64,000 bases of DNA from Cafeteria roenbergensis. Taxonomy: Eukaryota; Sar; Bigyra; Bicosoecida; Cafeteriaceae. Within the stretch, counting starts at the first letter, position 1. Each line of letters begins with the position of its first letter. Positions 43,026-51,666 of the stretch are shown piece after piece. Position numbers and translations under genes: made by a program. The stretch is from positions 124,001 through 188,000 of the forward strand of contig VLTN01000026.1 in the NCBI GenBank assembly GCA_008330645.1, in the 5' to 3' direction. Under the pieces are notes generated by a model that worked only from the letters and a program-made list of their open reading frames with translations, had not been told where the DNA came from and searched no databases.

Positions 43026-44179
43026 TGAAGTAGGCGGGCACGGTCACCACAGCCTGGGGCACCTTGCCGCCGAGGAACTCCTCCGCGGTCTCCTTCATCT
43101 TGCCGAGCACCATGGAGCCGACCTGCGAGGGGGACAGCTTCTGGCTGCCAGCCTCGACCCACGCGTCGCCGTTGTCGGCGCGCACGATCTTGTACGGCAT
43201 GTGCTTGATGGCCTTCTGGGTCTCCTTGTCGTCAAAACGGCGGCCGATAAGGCGCTTGACGGCGAAGAGGGTGTTCTCCGGGTTGGTGGCGGCCTGGCGC
43301 TTGGCGGCGCCGCCGACGAGGCGCTCCCCGTCCGGGAGGAACGCAACGATGGAGGGGGTGGTGCGCTGGCCCTCGCTGTTCTCGATCACGCGGGGGGTGG
43401 AGCCCTCCATGACGGCGACGCAGGAGTTGGTGGTGCCAAGGTCGATGCCGACGATGGACGTGGCGCGGGCGGCCGAGGTCGAGAACGAGCTCTGCGGGAC
43501 AATTGGCGCGACGCCAGCGCAGCAGGCGGGAGGAAGGGGGAGGCGGGAGCGGTTGGAAGGGGGCCCAGCGCCAGAGCGAAGCGAAGCTTCCATTGCGGAG
43601 CACGGCCTCGCATAGGGCTCTCGCCAGCTGGCGCGTCGCCTGAACAGGGTGTTCGCTGGTTCTCGAAGCAAGAACTTGCTCCGGCCCGCCCGAGTTGCGC
43701 CCACTGCCCAGCCCCGCAGGACCGGCCAAGCAACGCGACCGGCCCTCGGCTCGGCTGGGATGCTCGCTAGGCACGACCCTTCACGAGCGGCGGCGCGCTC
43801 GGCCCGGGGGCGGAGGCCATCGCGGCGCAAACCTCTGCCAGGATTCCACCACGCCACCGAGCCAGGGCGAAGTCTGTCCCGGCCAGCTGGCATCGGCCCG
43901 CCCGCGAGCCGCCCGGGCGCCGAGCGGGCGAAGGCGGGGCGCCGCTGCCGCGGGGCTGGAGCAAGCCTCCCGAACGCGCCGCCGCCGCGCGCGGTGCGGG
44001 CGGGCACGGGGGCTGGCAGGAGGCGCAGAGCAGTGGTTCGCGAGGAACACGTGGGACTGTCCTCGTCAGCGGTCGGTGCGCAAACACGGGCCCGCCCTGG
44101 GCGCGCGCGGACTCACCGACAGGGCTGCGCGCTGAAGCACAGCCGCCCGGCGGACGGAAGCGGCGCTGCGAGCGAGCAT
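41174..44179 (-). CDS. HSPA9: Mitochondrial HSP70 (mortalin/SSC1)
   Basis: Matrix chaperone for protein import and folding. Exons 44117-44179 (21 codons: [16 protein letters not shown] and on, a basic presequence), 42505-43491 and 41174-42124; all phase 0; 666 residues. The mature part begins [20 protein letters not shown], with the ATPase motifs [51 protein letters not shown] and the splice-joined [13 protein letters not shown]. Substrate-binding domain: [20 protein letters not shown], then [22 protein letters not shown] and [16 protein letters not shown] are mitochondrial/DnaK-type. An unspliced read-through starting [10 protein letters not shown] is also open across the first intron, but the separate presequence exon fits mitochondrial targeting far better. 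The C-terminus is a Lys/Glu/Asp-rich tail. Confidence 0.95.
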
Positions 44180-44481
44180 AGCGGACCTGGACCGGCGCGG
44201 ACACACGGTGAGTGGCGGCCACGCGCGCGCGAAGCGTCACCGCACCCTCTGCACGCGATCGACCAAGGCGGCTCTGCTCGGCGAACAGCGGAGGCGAATG
44301 GGTCGCGATTCGCGGCGTCCCGCCCTGGCCCCCGCCGCCACCGCGGCGCGCATCGCAGGGGCCGAGCAGGGCCCTCTCGCTTTCGCCTTCCGGCCGCAGC
44401 TCTCCCGCGCAAGGCACCCGAGCGGCTGCGCCGTCCGCGAACTCAGCTGCCGCCTGCGCACCACTCTGCTTTGCCGCTGCA
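44180..44481. other. Divergent promoter region, mitochondrial HSP70 / two-TM protein
   Basis: 302 bp between start codons; GC-rich with no recognised element. Confidence 0.35.
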
Positions 44482-44874
44482 ATGGCCGGCCCTGCGGTGC
44501 GGCCCCTCACGGCCGTGGAGCTGACAAAGCTGCAGGACAGGCGCGACGCCCTCACGGAGGAGATGGCAGGCCAGGGCCTGTACTTCGTCAAGTGGACGGC
44601 TGCGGGCCTCGGCGTCGGCGTGGCCGCCACCGCGCTGCTGCGGCTGCGCGGGCCCAAGGCCTACCTGCCCATGCTGGCGCTGGGATCCGTGGGGACCATG
44701 GCGGACTTTGCAGAGGCCCACCGCGCGACCAACCCGCTGCGGCAGCAGCTTCAGGTTGTGAGCAGCGCCATTTCACGGCCCAACGACACGGGCGCTCGCC
44801 AGGCCGTCGTGGACATGGGGGTGCTTCCAGCAAGCGCAATGGACCCCCCCGGCGGGAGCATGGAGCGGCGCTAG
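44482..44874 (+). CDS. Small two-transmembrane protein, unknown
   Basis: 130 residues, single exon, ATG 44482 in the context GCAATGGCC. Not recognised. The N-terminal 30 residues are a charged amphipathic helix (ELTKLQDRRDALTEEMAGQG). A membrane segment follows (WTAAGLGVGVAATALLRL), then a short basic loop RGPKAY, a second segment (LPMLALGSVGTMADFAEA) and a hydrophilic tail of about 50 residues. The layout, a hairpin with a basic loop and a charged N-terminal helix, resembles small mitochondrial inner- or outer-membrane proteins, but no family motif was identified. Codon use equals that of its neighbours and the divergent spacing is typical for the window, which supports a real gene. Confidence 0.65.
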   Translation: MAGPAVRPLTAVELTKLQDRRDALTEEMAGQGLYFVKWTAAGLGVGVAATALLRLRGPKAYLPMLALGSVGTMADFAEAHRATNPLRQQLQVVSSAISRPNDTGARQAVVDMGVLPASAMDPPGGSMERR

Positions 44875-45040
44875 CGCGGCTGCCTCTCCCCGCTCCCCGC
44901 CGCCCACAGCCGACGCGCGCGCCCTCCCTGCCCGGTTGGCGGTGTTTTCGCGTCCCGCGTGCTGCGCCCTGCGTGCCGCGTGCCTCCCGTCTCGCCGCTC
45001 CGGCCAGCAATGCGGGCTCTGAATGAACTGCGCGTCTCTC

Positions 45041-45096
<56 letters not shown>

Positions 45097-45224
45097 GGCC
45101 GTCGGCCAGGGCTGTGGACACAGAGCCCTGGCTCCCGAAGGCCCTCCCGGGCCAGTGCGCGCTCCGGCGGCACTCCCCCCGTGAACACACGCACACACGG
45201 GCGGACCTGAGGAACGCGGGCCGC
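44875..45224. other. Convergent intergenic region, two-TM protein / cupin
   Basis: 350 bp between stops, holding the ACGC microsatellite and a CA tract (45184-45198) just past the cupin stop; no gene. Confidence 0.5.
45043..45096. repeat. (ACGC)n microsatellite
   Basis: About 13.5 uninterrupted copies of a 4-nt unit (GCAC/ACGC) between the stops of the two-TM gene and the cupin gene. On either strand it creates spurious open frames reading Arg-Ala-Cys-Val repeats. Confidence 0.95.
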
Positions 45225-46295
45225 TCAAGCCTCCGGCGCACTGCGAGCGGCAAAGGTGATGTCGAGCGTCTGCATGTGGGTGTGCAGCCCCACGTCCTGC
45301 ACGGGCAGCACCCAAGCCTCCTCGTCCGTCTCGTTGTGGTGGGAGTGCCACCACCCCGGCGGCGTCACAAAGGCCGCGCCGCTGCGCCACTCCATCCGCA
45401 CCGGGTCAACCAGCTCTCCGTCCGGGCCCAGCTTTGGGCTCATCAGCGTGTACACGCCGCCGCCTTCCGGTGCCTGCACGGCCAGGTCGATGGCCACCGA
45501 GTTGTGCTTGTGAGGCGGCTGCACCGTGCGGCCCGGCAGCACGTTCAGAAGCGCCCAGAGGGTCGGAGTGAGCGTCTTGGTCCGCTCCGCCCACCCCGCC
45601 TTGCACGACAGCAGGATGCCGAGGCGGTTGCGGTGCGCCGCGCCCGGCTCGTGGCGCACGCGCTCCACCTCGGCCTCGAGCCGAGCGCGCTCGTAGAGCG
45701 CCGGCTCGAACCGGCTGCAGACCGGCGCCACGCCCAGGTAGGAGAGCAGGGGGGCGTCGTGCACCCAGTACAGGATGGCGGCCCCGCCGCTGGCCCCGCT
45801 GCTGGCCCCCTCGCTCGTGGAGGCCTCCGGTGGAGGAGTGGCTCCGCCGCCATCCCGACGGCCCAATCGCGGCAGCTCCGCGCCAGAGTCGGAAGCATGC
45901 ACGCAGCGGGCCGCCGCTGGTACAGTGAAGAGGTCGCCTGCCGACCAGGCCACGGCCCTGTCCTCCTCCGCCGCTCCTGGCCAGGCCATGCTTGTGGAGC
46001 CTCGGCCGCGCACGACAAAGAACGCCTGCGAGGTGGCCACCGCATGCGTGCTCACACTGCTCCCGGCAGCTACACGCACGAAGCCTGCAGCGAGATTCGG
46101 GGACGACGCTGGGCTGTCAACGCCCATGTGGTCAGACAAATCGAGGTAAGTCACCCCGCCGATTTTCGCGTCGGCAGAGTCCAGCGCCCGCACCGGCAGC
46201 GGCTTGAGCCAGTCTCGCGGCTGAGCCGCGCAGTGGTACTCGTGAATGACGGTGGGCTCGCCGGACAGCGCCGCTGCGCCGCGAGGGTCGGCCAT
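45225..46295 (-). CDS. Double-cupin protein, gentisate-dioxygenase-like
   Basis: Bicupin of the type seen in gentisate/salicylate ring-cleaving dioxygenases; the true substrate is unknown. Single exon, 356 residues from ATG 46295. First cupin (about 70-165): FVRVAAGSSVSTHAVATSQA, FFVVRGRGSTSMAWPG, GDLFTVPAAARCVHAS; its metal ligands look degenerate. Second cupin (about 255-350): LLNVLPGRTVQPPHKHNSVA with an HxH pair, then GAAFVTPPGWWHSHHNE supplying further His ligands, and ending GLHTHMQTLDITFA. A Gly/Ser/Ala linker separates them. Upstream in-frame codons continue but the later ATG was chosen because the ordered sequence starts there. Other bicupins (for example germin-like or bacterial storage-type) are less likely given PPHKHNS. 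Confidence 0.72.
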   Translation of the reverse strand: MADPRGAAALSGEPTVIHEYHCAAQPRDWLKPLPVRALDSADAKIGGVTYLDLSDHMGVDSPASSPNLAAGFVRVAAGSSVSTHAVATSQAFFVVRGRGSTSMAWPGAAEEDRAVAWSAGDLFTVPAAARCVHASDSGAELPRLGRRDGGGATPPPEASTSEGASSGASGGAAILYWVHDAPLLSYLGVAPVCSRFEPALYERARLEAEVERVRHEPGAAHRNRLGILLSCKAGWAERTKTLTPTLWALLNVLPGRTVQPPHKHNSVAIDLAVQAPEGGGVYTLMSPKLGPDGELVDPVRMEWRSGAAFVTPPGWWHSHHNETDEEAWVLPVQDVGLHTHMQTLDITFAARSAPEA

Positions 46296-46682
46296 TCGCG
46301 CGAGCGGGCGGCGAATGTGCGCCGGAGTGGAGATGACGGGGCGACGCGCTCTGCACCGCGCCTGGCACCCTCTGGCAGCCGCCGAGCTGGGTGGCAACAC
46401 GATCGACTTGCAGGCGTTGCAGCCACACACAAGCACAGGACTCGTATACTCGGCGGGATTCCGGGAACGGGCTCGTCCGGATCGGGACAAGGAAAAGGTC
46501 GCCTCGGTGCAGCCGTCGCCGCTCCGGGCCTCTGGAGCTGGGCCGGTGTCCAGCTGGCGGCGAGCCATCACGGGCGCGGAGAAGCTCCAGCGACGCCAAG
46601 GCTCTCCGGCCCGTTTCTGCCTCGCTGTCGCTTCCGTATTCTCTCGCCCGCTCTCGCTCTTGCTCGAGTGTCACTCCGCTGC
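46296..46682. other. Intergenic region between CIPK-1 stop and cupin start
   Basis: 387 bp on the minus-strand path between tandem genes. An open frame runs through part of it but shows no conserved sequence. Nothing else recognised. Confidence 0.4.
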
Positions 46683-48568
46683 CTAAGCCAAGTGCCTGGA
46701 GGAGAGTTTCGCCTCGAGGCCGGCCGTGGCCCGGCGGAGAGAGACGCAAACGTCGCGGAAGGCCATGGGCTGTCCCTGAGCCCGACGGATGTGAACAAAG
46801 GAAAGGGACTCCGTCACGGTGTGCGCCTCAACGTTCACGGTCACGAGCCCGCGGCTCGTGGCAAACGAGGCCCGCACGGATGTGTCACTGACCATTTCCA
46901 CCGACTCGGCCTCGTGGCCGGACTGCAAGGCAGTTGCAGCGCGCGCAACAGCGCTCAAAATCACCGCGGGGGTCTTGCTGGCCAAGAAAGAGGGCCCAGC
47001 AGCCCCGGTTGCCCGCTCGGAGTCTGAGCTAATGAGGGCACCGATTGCCACTCCTCCGAGAACGTTGACCAGCGCAAAGGCGTTCAGGGAGGCAGAGCCC
47101 GAGTCCTCCACGCCTTTTTCCTCGACGTCCTCAGCCACCTCGCTGGAGTCGCCCGAAGATGCGGCGGCTGCTGCAGCCGCAGCGCCGGAAGCCGTCCTGG
47201 CATCCGTGGCCTCGGCCTCCTCGCCAGAGGGAGCATAGCCACCAGAGATGTCGGGAGGGGTGTAGCCGTCGGTTCCCACGAACCAGGGGTGCGCCATGAT
47301 GTCGTCCACAGTGACGCGCTTGGTGGGGTCGGGCACGAGGATCCGGTTCACCAGATCGCGCGCATCGCCCTTGATGAACGCGGGAAAGTCAAACTCGGCT
47401 TTCTGGATCTTCTTGAACAAGGCGGACATGTGGGGCTCGTCGAACGGCAGGAAGCCCGCCAGCAGCACGTACAGGATCACGCCGCACGACCACACGTCCG
47501 CCGCGCGCCCGTCGTAGCCCTTGTCGTTCAGGACCTCGGGGGCCACGTAGTTGGGCGTGCCGCACGTGGTGTGCAGGAGCGTGGTGCGACTCACATCGTC
47601 GCCCTCGCCGGTGTAGAGGGCGGACAGGCCGAAATCGGAGATCTTGAGGTCGCCGTGGGCATCAAGCAGCAGGTTCTCGGGCTTGAGGTCGCGGTGGGCA
47701 ATGCCCTTGGAGTGGCAGTAGCGCACTCCTTCAATCAGCTGGCGAAAGTAGAAACGAGCGGTGGTGTTGTCGAATCGCTGCGCCGCAACAATCTTGTCGA
47801 AGAGCTCGCCGCCCGTCACCAGCTCGAGCACGATGAAGATCTTCGTGCGCGACGCAAGCACCTCGTGCAGCTTGACGACGTTGGGGTGGCGAACCATCTT
47901 CATGATGGAGATCTCCTTCTTGATCTGCGCGCCCATGTTCTGCTGCTGAATCTTGTGCTTGTCGAGGATCTTGATGGCGACCTCCGTGCTGGTCTCCTCA
48001 TTGATGGCATACTTGACGCTGCGGTTTAGAGGGGCGGGGGAAAGGGACGGGGAGCCACCGGTTTAGGAGAGGCCGAGGCGGGGCGAGAGTCAGGCGGGAG
48101 TCACCAAACTTGCCAAACCCGACCGAGCGTCCACGAGGGCGGCCAAATCAAGCAGGGCAGGCCTCAGTCAGCGGCCCGGGCTTGTCAAGCGCTGCCTCGT
48201 CGAGATAGCAGCCCTGGGCACGGCGGGCTGCGAGGCTTGCTCAGGCAAGGCAGCTGGCCTTGACGGCGAGCCGGGCGACGGACAGCCTTTGCCACAGGGT
48301 GATGAAACTGGCGCAGCGCAATTCCGCTCGGACTGCCTGCAAAGCCACTGCTACGGTCCCACAGCGACAGCCCCGTGCCTGCTCGCTTCAGGCTCGCCGT
48401 GGCCGAGCGAGGGGTGGCCTTGGGCGGCAGGAGGGGCGAGGGGCACAACCGGGCGTCCAAGGCTCGCCCCGAGCCACGTGCGTGCCTGCGCCTGCGGCAG
48501 CCTCACCGGCCAAACGTGCCCTCTCCGAGCGTCTGGCGGAGCGTGTACCTCCCAACGCGCTTGGGCAT
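46683..48568 (-). CDS. CBL-interacting-type protein kinase CIPK-1 (SnRK3 family)
   Basis: Ser/Thr kinase of the plant CIPK/SnRK3 family, normally activated by Ca2+-binding CBL proteins. Exons 48507-48568 and 46683-48018 give 465 residues. Start MPKRVGRYTLRQTLGEGTFG; then EVAIKILDKHKIQQQNMGAQ, KIFIVLELVTGGELFDKIV, AHRDLKPENLLLD, DFGLSALYTGEG, LLHTTCGTPNYVAPEVLNDK, a characteristic CIPK activation segment. After the kinase comes an Ala-rich linker and SLNAFALVNVLGG, which fits the NAF motif that binds CBL and autoinhibits, followed by a degenerate PPI/KA1-like region ending LSFVHIRRAQGQPMAFRDVC. The plant CIPK length is 420-480. Paralog of CIPK-2 8 kb away on the same strand. SNF1/SnRK1 was considered, but the NAF segment and N-terminus favour CIPK. 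Confidence 0.86.
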
Positions 48569-48901
48569 GGCTGGGAACTGCGAGCTCCGGGGGCGCACAG
48601 CAGTGCCTGGCTGGAATTGCCCGCGAGGTGGCCGGCGGTTTCCTTGAGCCCGTCCTTTGCCGACGTCGCAATTCTGCGGCATTTCAGGCGAGCTGATTCG
48701 ACCGCCGGTCAAATAAATGGTCAGAGTTGTGCAACGATATTCGGTCGAACTAGCTCGGAATGGCTCTGCCCGCTTGCTGCCGTTTGGGGTTTTCCTTTTG
48801 CAGGCGGTCTTGCACAGGCTGCTCGGAGCGGGAGAGCGCACGCAGCCTGAGCCGGGGCCAAGCTCAAGTGCGATCGGGCAAGGGGCCGCAGGGTCACTGC
48901 A
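48569..48901. other. Divergent promoter region, CIPK-1 / multi-TM protein
   Basis: 333 bp between start codons. It contains an AT-rich word CAAATAAATGG at 48710-48720, 182 bp before the plus-strand start, a possible TATA-like element; little else stands out. Confidence 0.35.
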
Positions 48902-51100
48902 ATGGACCGCCCAGCAAAGGGAAGGAGGCGCCAGGAGCCTCGCGGCGCTGATTTGGGCAGCTCTGGCTCTCCGAAGCCTTCCACTGGTAGCCGGCACAGA
49001 GACGGGGCCAGTCCTCGCGAGGGCAGGTCGCTGGGAGGCAGCGGGAGCCCCGACGCCGCGGATGCTCGGCGCTCGCGCAGCGGGGAGGCGGAGCCGAGGG
49101 AGGCGCCGTCGCGGCGGCAACGGCGGGCGCGCTCGCCACGCGCGGCTGGCGCCCGCGGCCCCCGCAGCGGCGCCGGGCAAGGCGCCATGGTCGTTCGGAC
49201 CGACCCTGACACCGCCCTCGTGCCCTGGTCGCGCCGCTCGGGAGGCGGGCGGCTGCGCGTTGAAGCTGGGGATGTTGCAACGGAGTCCGTGCAACCGGCC
49301 AGCGTGACCGCCACGCTGGCCATGGCCCGCTCCCTGAACACCGCTGCGCCCAATTCGGACGTCATGCTGGTCCCCCACCCTGGCGCTGACGCTGCATCCA
49401 GCGTGGGCGCGCGCACGCTTGGGGGTCCCGCAGTCGCCGGCGCAACCGCGCGGTTCGGTCACTCGGCCGCAGCGCACGGCGCAAGCACCCCGAGCGGCGC
49501 GGTGGCCGCCACAGACGGAACAGCAACCGTTGCCATCGGCACTGGCGTGGTGGCTGTCGAGTCGCGAGCCGCCGACCGCGGGGCCCAGTCCGGCGCTGGC
49601 GGCGGAGGCGGCGCCTGGGTCGAGAACATCGGCACTGGCCGCTTCCACCCGTGGAGGGGGCGCAAGCAGCCCCCTCCCAAGCCTGCAGCGCGGCAGCCGC
49701 GCCCCGGCATGGCTGGCGACGAGGAGGACGAGGACATCGCGGGCCGCGACTTCAGCGAGTGGCTCAGCGAGGCCGTCGACGCGGCCGCCTCCCTCGCAGC
49801 GGGCCTCCTCGCAGGCATCAGCCTGGCTGTCCTGGTCGTCACCAGCGCCTTCGCCTCCGACGCGCTCGTGGCTGCGGCCGTCGCCCCCGCCGCCGCCAGC
49901 CTGCGCGTCATCGTTGCGCTGCTCGTCGCGGCGCTTTGGGTCACTGCGGCTCTGCCACTGACCCGTCCGAGGCGCTACCTGGCCCTGCCCCACGCCATGC
50001 TGGGCTCGCTGGGGCTGGTGGAGGGCCAGCTCGCCGCGGCCGCCATGCGTGCCTCCCTCTCCGGCGGGGGCAGCCTCGTGCCCGACGACGACCTAGACGC
50101 CCTGGCGGCGCGCGGCGAGGCGGACGTTGGCGCCCTGGTGGCGGGAACTGCGGCCGCCACAGGCGCGGGTGCCAGGGAGGCGCTGGCGGCGCTTGCTGCG
50201 GCCGCGGCCTTGCTGGAGTCCGGAGGACCCGGCTTTGCAGCCGACTCGGATGGCACAGCCAGGCAGCGCCGCTCCCACGCGGGGGCGGCAGGCGACGCGC
50301 CAGGGGCGCTGGGTGCCGCCGTGGAGGCCGCGGGGCAGATTCACGCCGGAGCGGACCTGCGACGGAGCCACAGGCGGTCGGCCGCCACCCTGCTCCGCAG
50401 GGCAGCGCTCGGCAGGGCTACGGGGCGCGCGCTGGAGGCAGCTCTGGAGCTGAGCAGCGAGACGGGGGGCGCCGAAGGGCTGGCCGCCCTCGGGAGCGGC
50501 GCGGAGGGCGGCGGGCGCTGCTGCTCTGGCGGACGGCGGACCACAGTGGGGCCCGACGGCGCTGCGCCGGCCAGGCCTGCGGCCGGAGGCGTGTGCAGCT
50601 GCGCGCGGCTCGCTGCTAGCGCCCGAGCTGTCAGCGGGCGGGGCTGCTGCTCCAACGGCGGCGGCTGCTGCGGCGGCATATCCGCCAGGGGGCTGCGCTG
50701 GGCCGTGCTGGCGTCTGCAACGGCGGCTCTGCTAGCCTTTTGGCTCTCGGCCCCGGCCGAAGCTCTGCTGACAGCGTCAGCGGCTGGGGGCGACAGCACG
50801 GGACTGCTCGAGGCGACCGCGGGGTGGCGAGCCTGGCTCGCCGTGCGCACGGTGGGGGCCATCCTGGCCTGGGCGCTGGTCACCGCCCTGATGCAGCGGC
50901 AGCGAGCGGCGCTCAAGGGAGCCAGGCTCGTGGGCTGGGCGGAGGCGGCCGGCAGGACCTCTGGCGAGGTAGCGCTGGCAGTGGCCGCCAGCGACGCGGG
51001 CATGATCGGGGCGCTGCCACCCAGGTGGGTGGAAGCTGCCGCTGCGACGCAGCTCGCAGCCGCGGACCGCACGCGCGGAATGGCGGACGCCGTGGCCTGA
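48902..51100 (+). CDS. Putative membrane protein with four TM segments, unknown
   Basis: 732 residues, single exon from ATG 48902. Residues 1 to about 275 are Arg/Ser/Gly/Ala-rich and disordered. Two hydrophobic segments follow closely (LAAGLLAGISLAVLVVTSAF and SLRVIVALLVAALWVTAALP), then an Ala-rich helical region of about 230 residues with a Cys-rich stretch (GRCCSGG, CSCARL, GCCSNGGGCCGG), then two more segments (WAVLASATAALLAFWLSAPA and WLAVRTVGAILAWALVTALM). A later ATG at 49187 is an alternative start. The arrangement (long disordered N-terminus, TM pair, soluble loop, TM pair) recalls the ciliary transition-zone protein TMEM237, but the match is only architectural. Divergent from CIPK-1. 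Confidence 0.6.
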   Translation: MDRPAKGRRRQEPRGADLGSSGSPKPSTGSRHRDGASPREGRSLGGSGSPDAADARRSRSGEAEPREAPSRRQRRARSPRAAGARGPRSGAGQGAMVVRTDPDTALVPWSRRSGGGRLRVEAGDVATESVQPASVTATLAMARSLNTAAPNSDVMLVPHPGADAASSVGARTLGGPAVAGATARFGHSAAAHGASTPSGAVAATDGTATVAIGTGVVAVESRAADRGAQSGAGGGGGAWVENIGTGRFHPWRGRKQPPPKPAARQPRPGMAGDEEDEDIAGRDFSEWLSEAVDAAASLAAGLLAGISLAVLVVTSAFASDALVAAAVAPAAASLRVIVALLVAALWVTAALPLTRPRRYLALPHAMLGSLGLVEGQLAAAAMRASLSGGGSLVPDDDLDALAARGEADVGALVAGTAAATGAGAREALAALAAAAALLESGGPGFAADSDGTARQRRSHAGAAGDAPGALGAAVEAAGQIHAGADLRRSHRRSAATLLRRAALGRATGRALEAALELSSETGGAEGLAALGSGAEGGGRCCSGGRRTTVGPDGAAPARPAAGGVCSCARLAASARAVSGRGCCSNGGGCCGGISARGLRWAVLASATAALLAFWLSAPAEALLTASAAGGDSTGLLEATAGWRAWLAVRTVGAILAWALVTALMQRQRAALKGARLVGWAEAAGRTSGEVALAVAASDAGMIGALPPRWVEAAAATQLAAADRTRGMADAVA

Positions 51101-51666
51101 CTGCCGCGGGGCGGCTGTGGCCAGCGGCCCGCGGGCAGGCTGCAAGCCGCGCAGGCTGCAAGCCGCGCAGGCTGCAAGCCGCGCAGGCTGCAAGCCGCGC
51201 AGGCTGCAAGCCGCGCAGGCCCGCGCAGCAGTGGCACGGCCGGCCCGGCGGACTGACTGTGAGAGGCAGCGAGCGTGTGCTGCCCTGGTTGGACGCGATC
51301 GTGTGCAGCGTTTTGGGGGCACGCAGGCCAAGTTGGCTCCGGGGCAGGGCCAGCCGGCGACGCAGCTAGCTCGCAGCGAGCGCCCAAGCCTCACGCGGCA
51401 GGCCAAACCCATGCACGCACCACCCCTCGCCCCCCCCCCCCTTGCCCGTCTTGCGGCTGCGCGTATTGCGCGCGCATATCCTATTGCTCAATGTCTTGCT
51501 CCCCGCCATGCTGGCGCACGCCCCTGCCAGGCCTGTTCAGCTGCCGCTTGGGAGGGTGGCGCCACGGCCGCGGGTCGGCTCGGACACACCGCAGCCCGCC
51601 TGGCCGGCCAAGCCGCACTCACGCCTTCGCAGAGGCTCTGGCCTTTGGCCGAGTGCCCTGCGGGCG
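51101..51666. other. Convergent intergenic region, multi-TM protein / DHHC enzyme
   Basis: 566 bp between stops with a 16-bp tandem repeat array near its left end, a C9-10 homopolymer near 51430-51441, and no gene. Confidence 0.5.
51135..51221. repeat. Five tandem copies of a 16-bp unit, each with a small dyad
   Basis: The unit GCAGGCTGCAAGCCGC is repeated five times without a mismatch (51135-51214), plus a 7-nt partial copy. Each unit contains GGCT-GCA-AGCC, a perfect 4-bp stem with a 3-nt loop. It starts 34 bp past the stop of the multi-TM gene, so it would lie in its 3' UTR. Confidence 0.9.

Noticed and set aside
43492-44116. Unspliced mitochondrial HSP70 start [16 protein letters not shown]
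   Set aside because: The frame is open across the intron, but it ends in a pyrimidine-rich CCGCAG acceptor and the separate exon at 44117-44179 gives a textbook mitochondrial presequence in phase.
45001-45260. Overlapping frames with Arg-Ala-Cys-Val repeats around the ACGC microsatellite
   Set aside because: The repeats come from a 4-nt satellite read through three frames; they have no start in a plausible gene context and lie between two convergent stops.
46683-48568. SNF1/AMPK (SnRK1) identity for the two kinases
   Set aside because: The N-terminus, the KIFIVLE-VTGGELFDKIV block and the NAF segment are CIPK features; no UBA domain follows the kinase as it would in SnRK1.
51135-51221. Tandem repeat as a CRISPR-like array
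   Set aside because: The 16-bp units are contiguous without spacers and this is a eukaryotic genome; it is a minisatellite.
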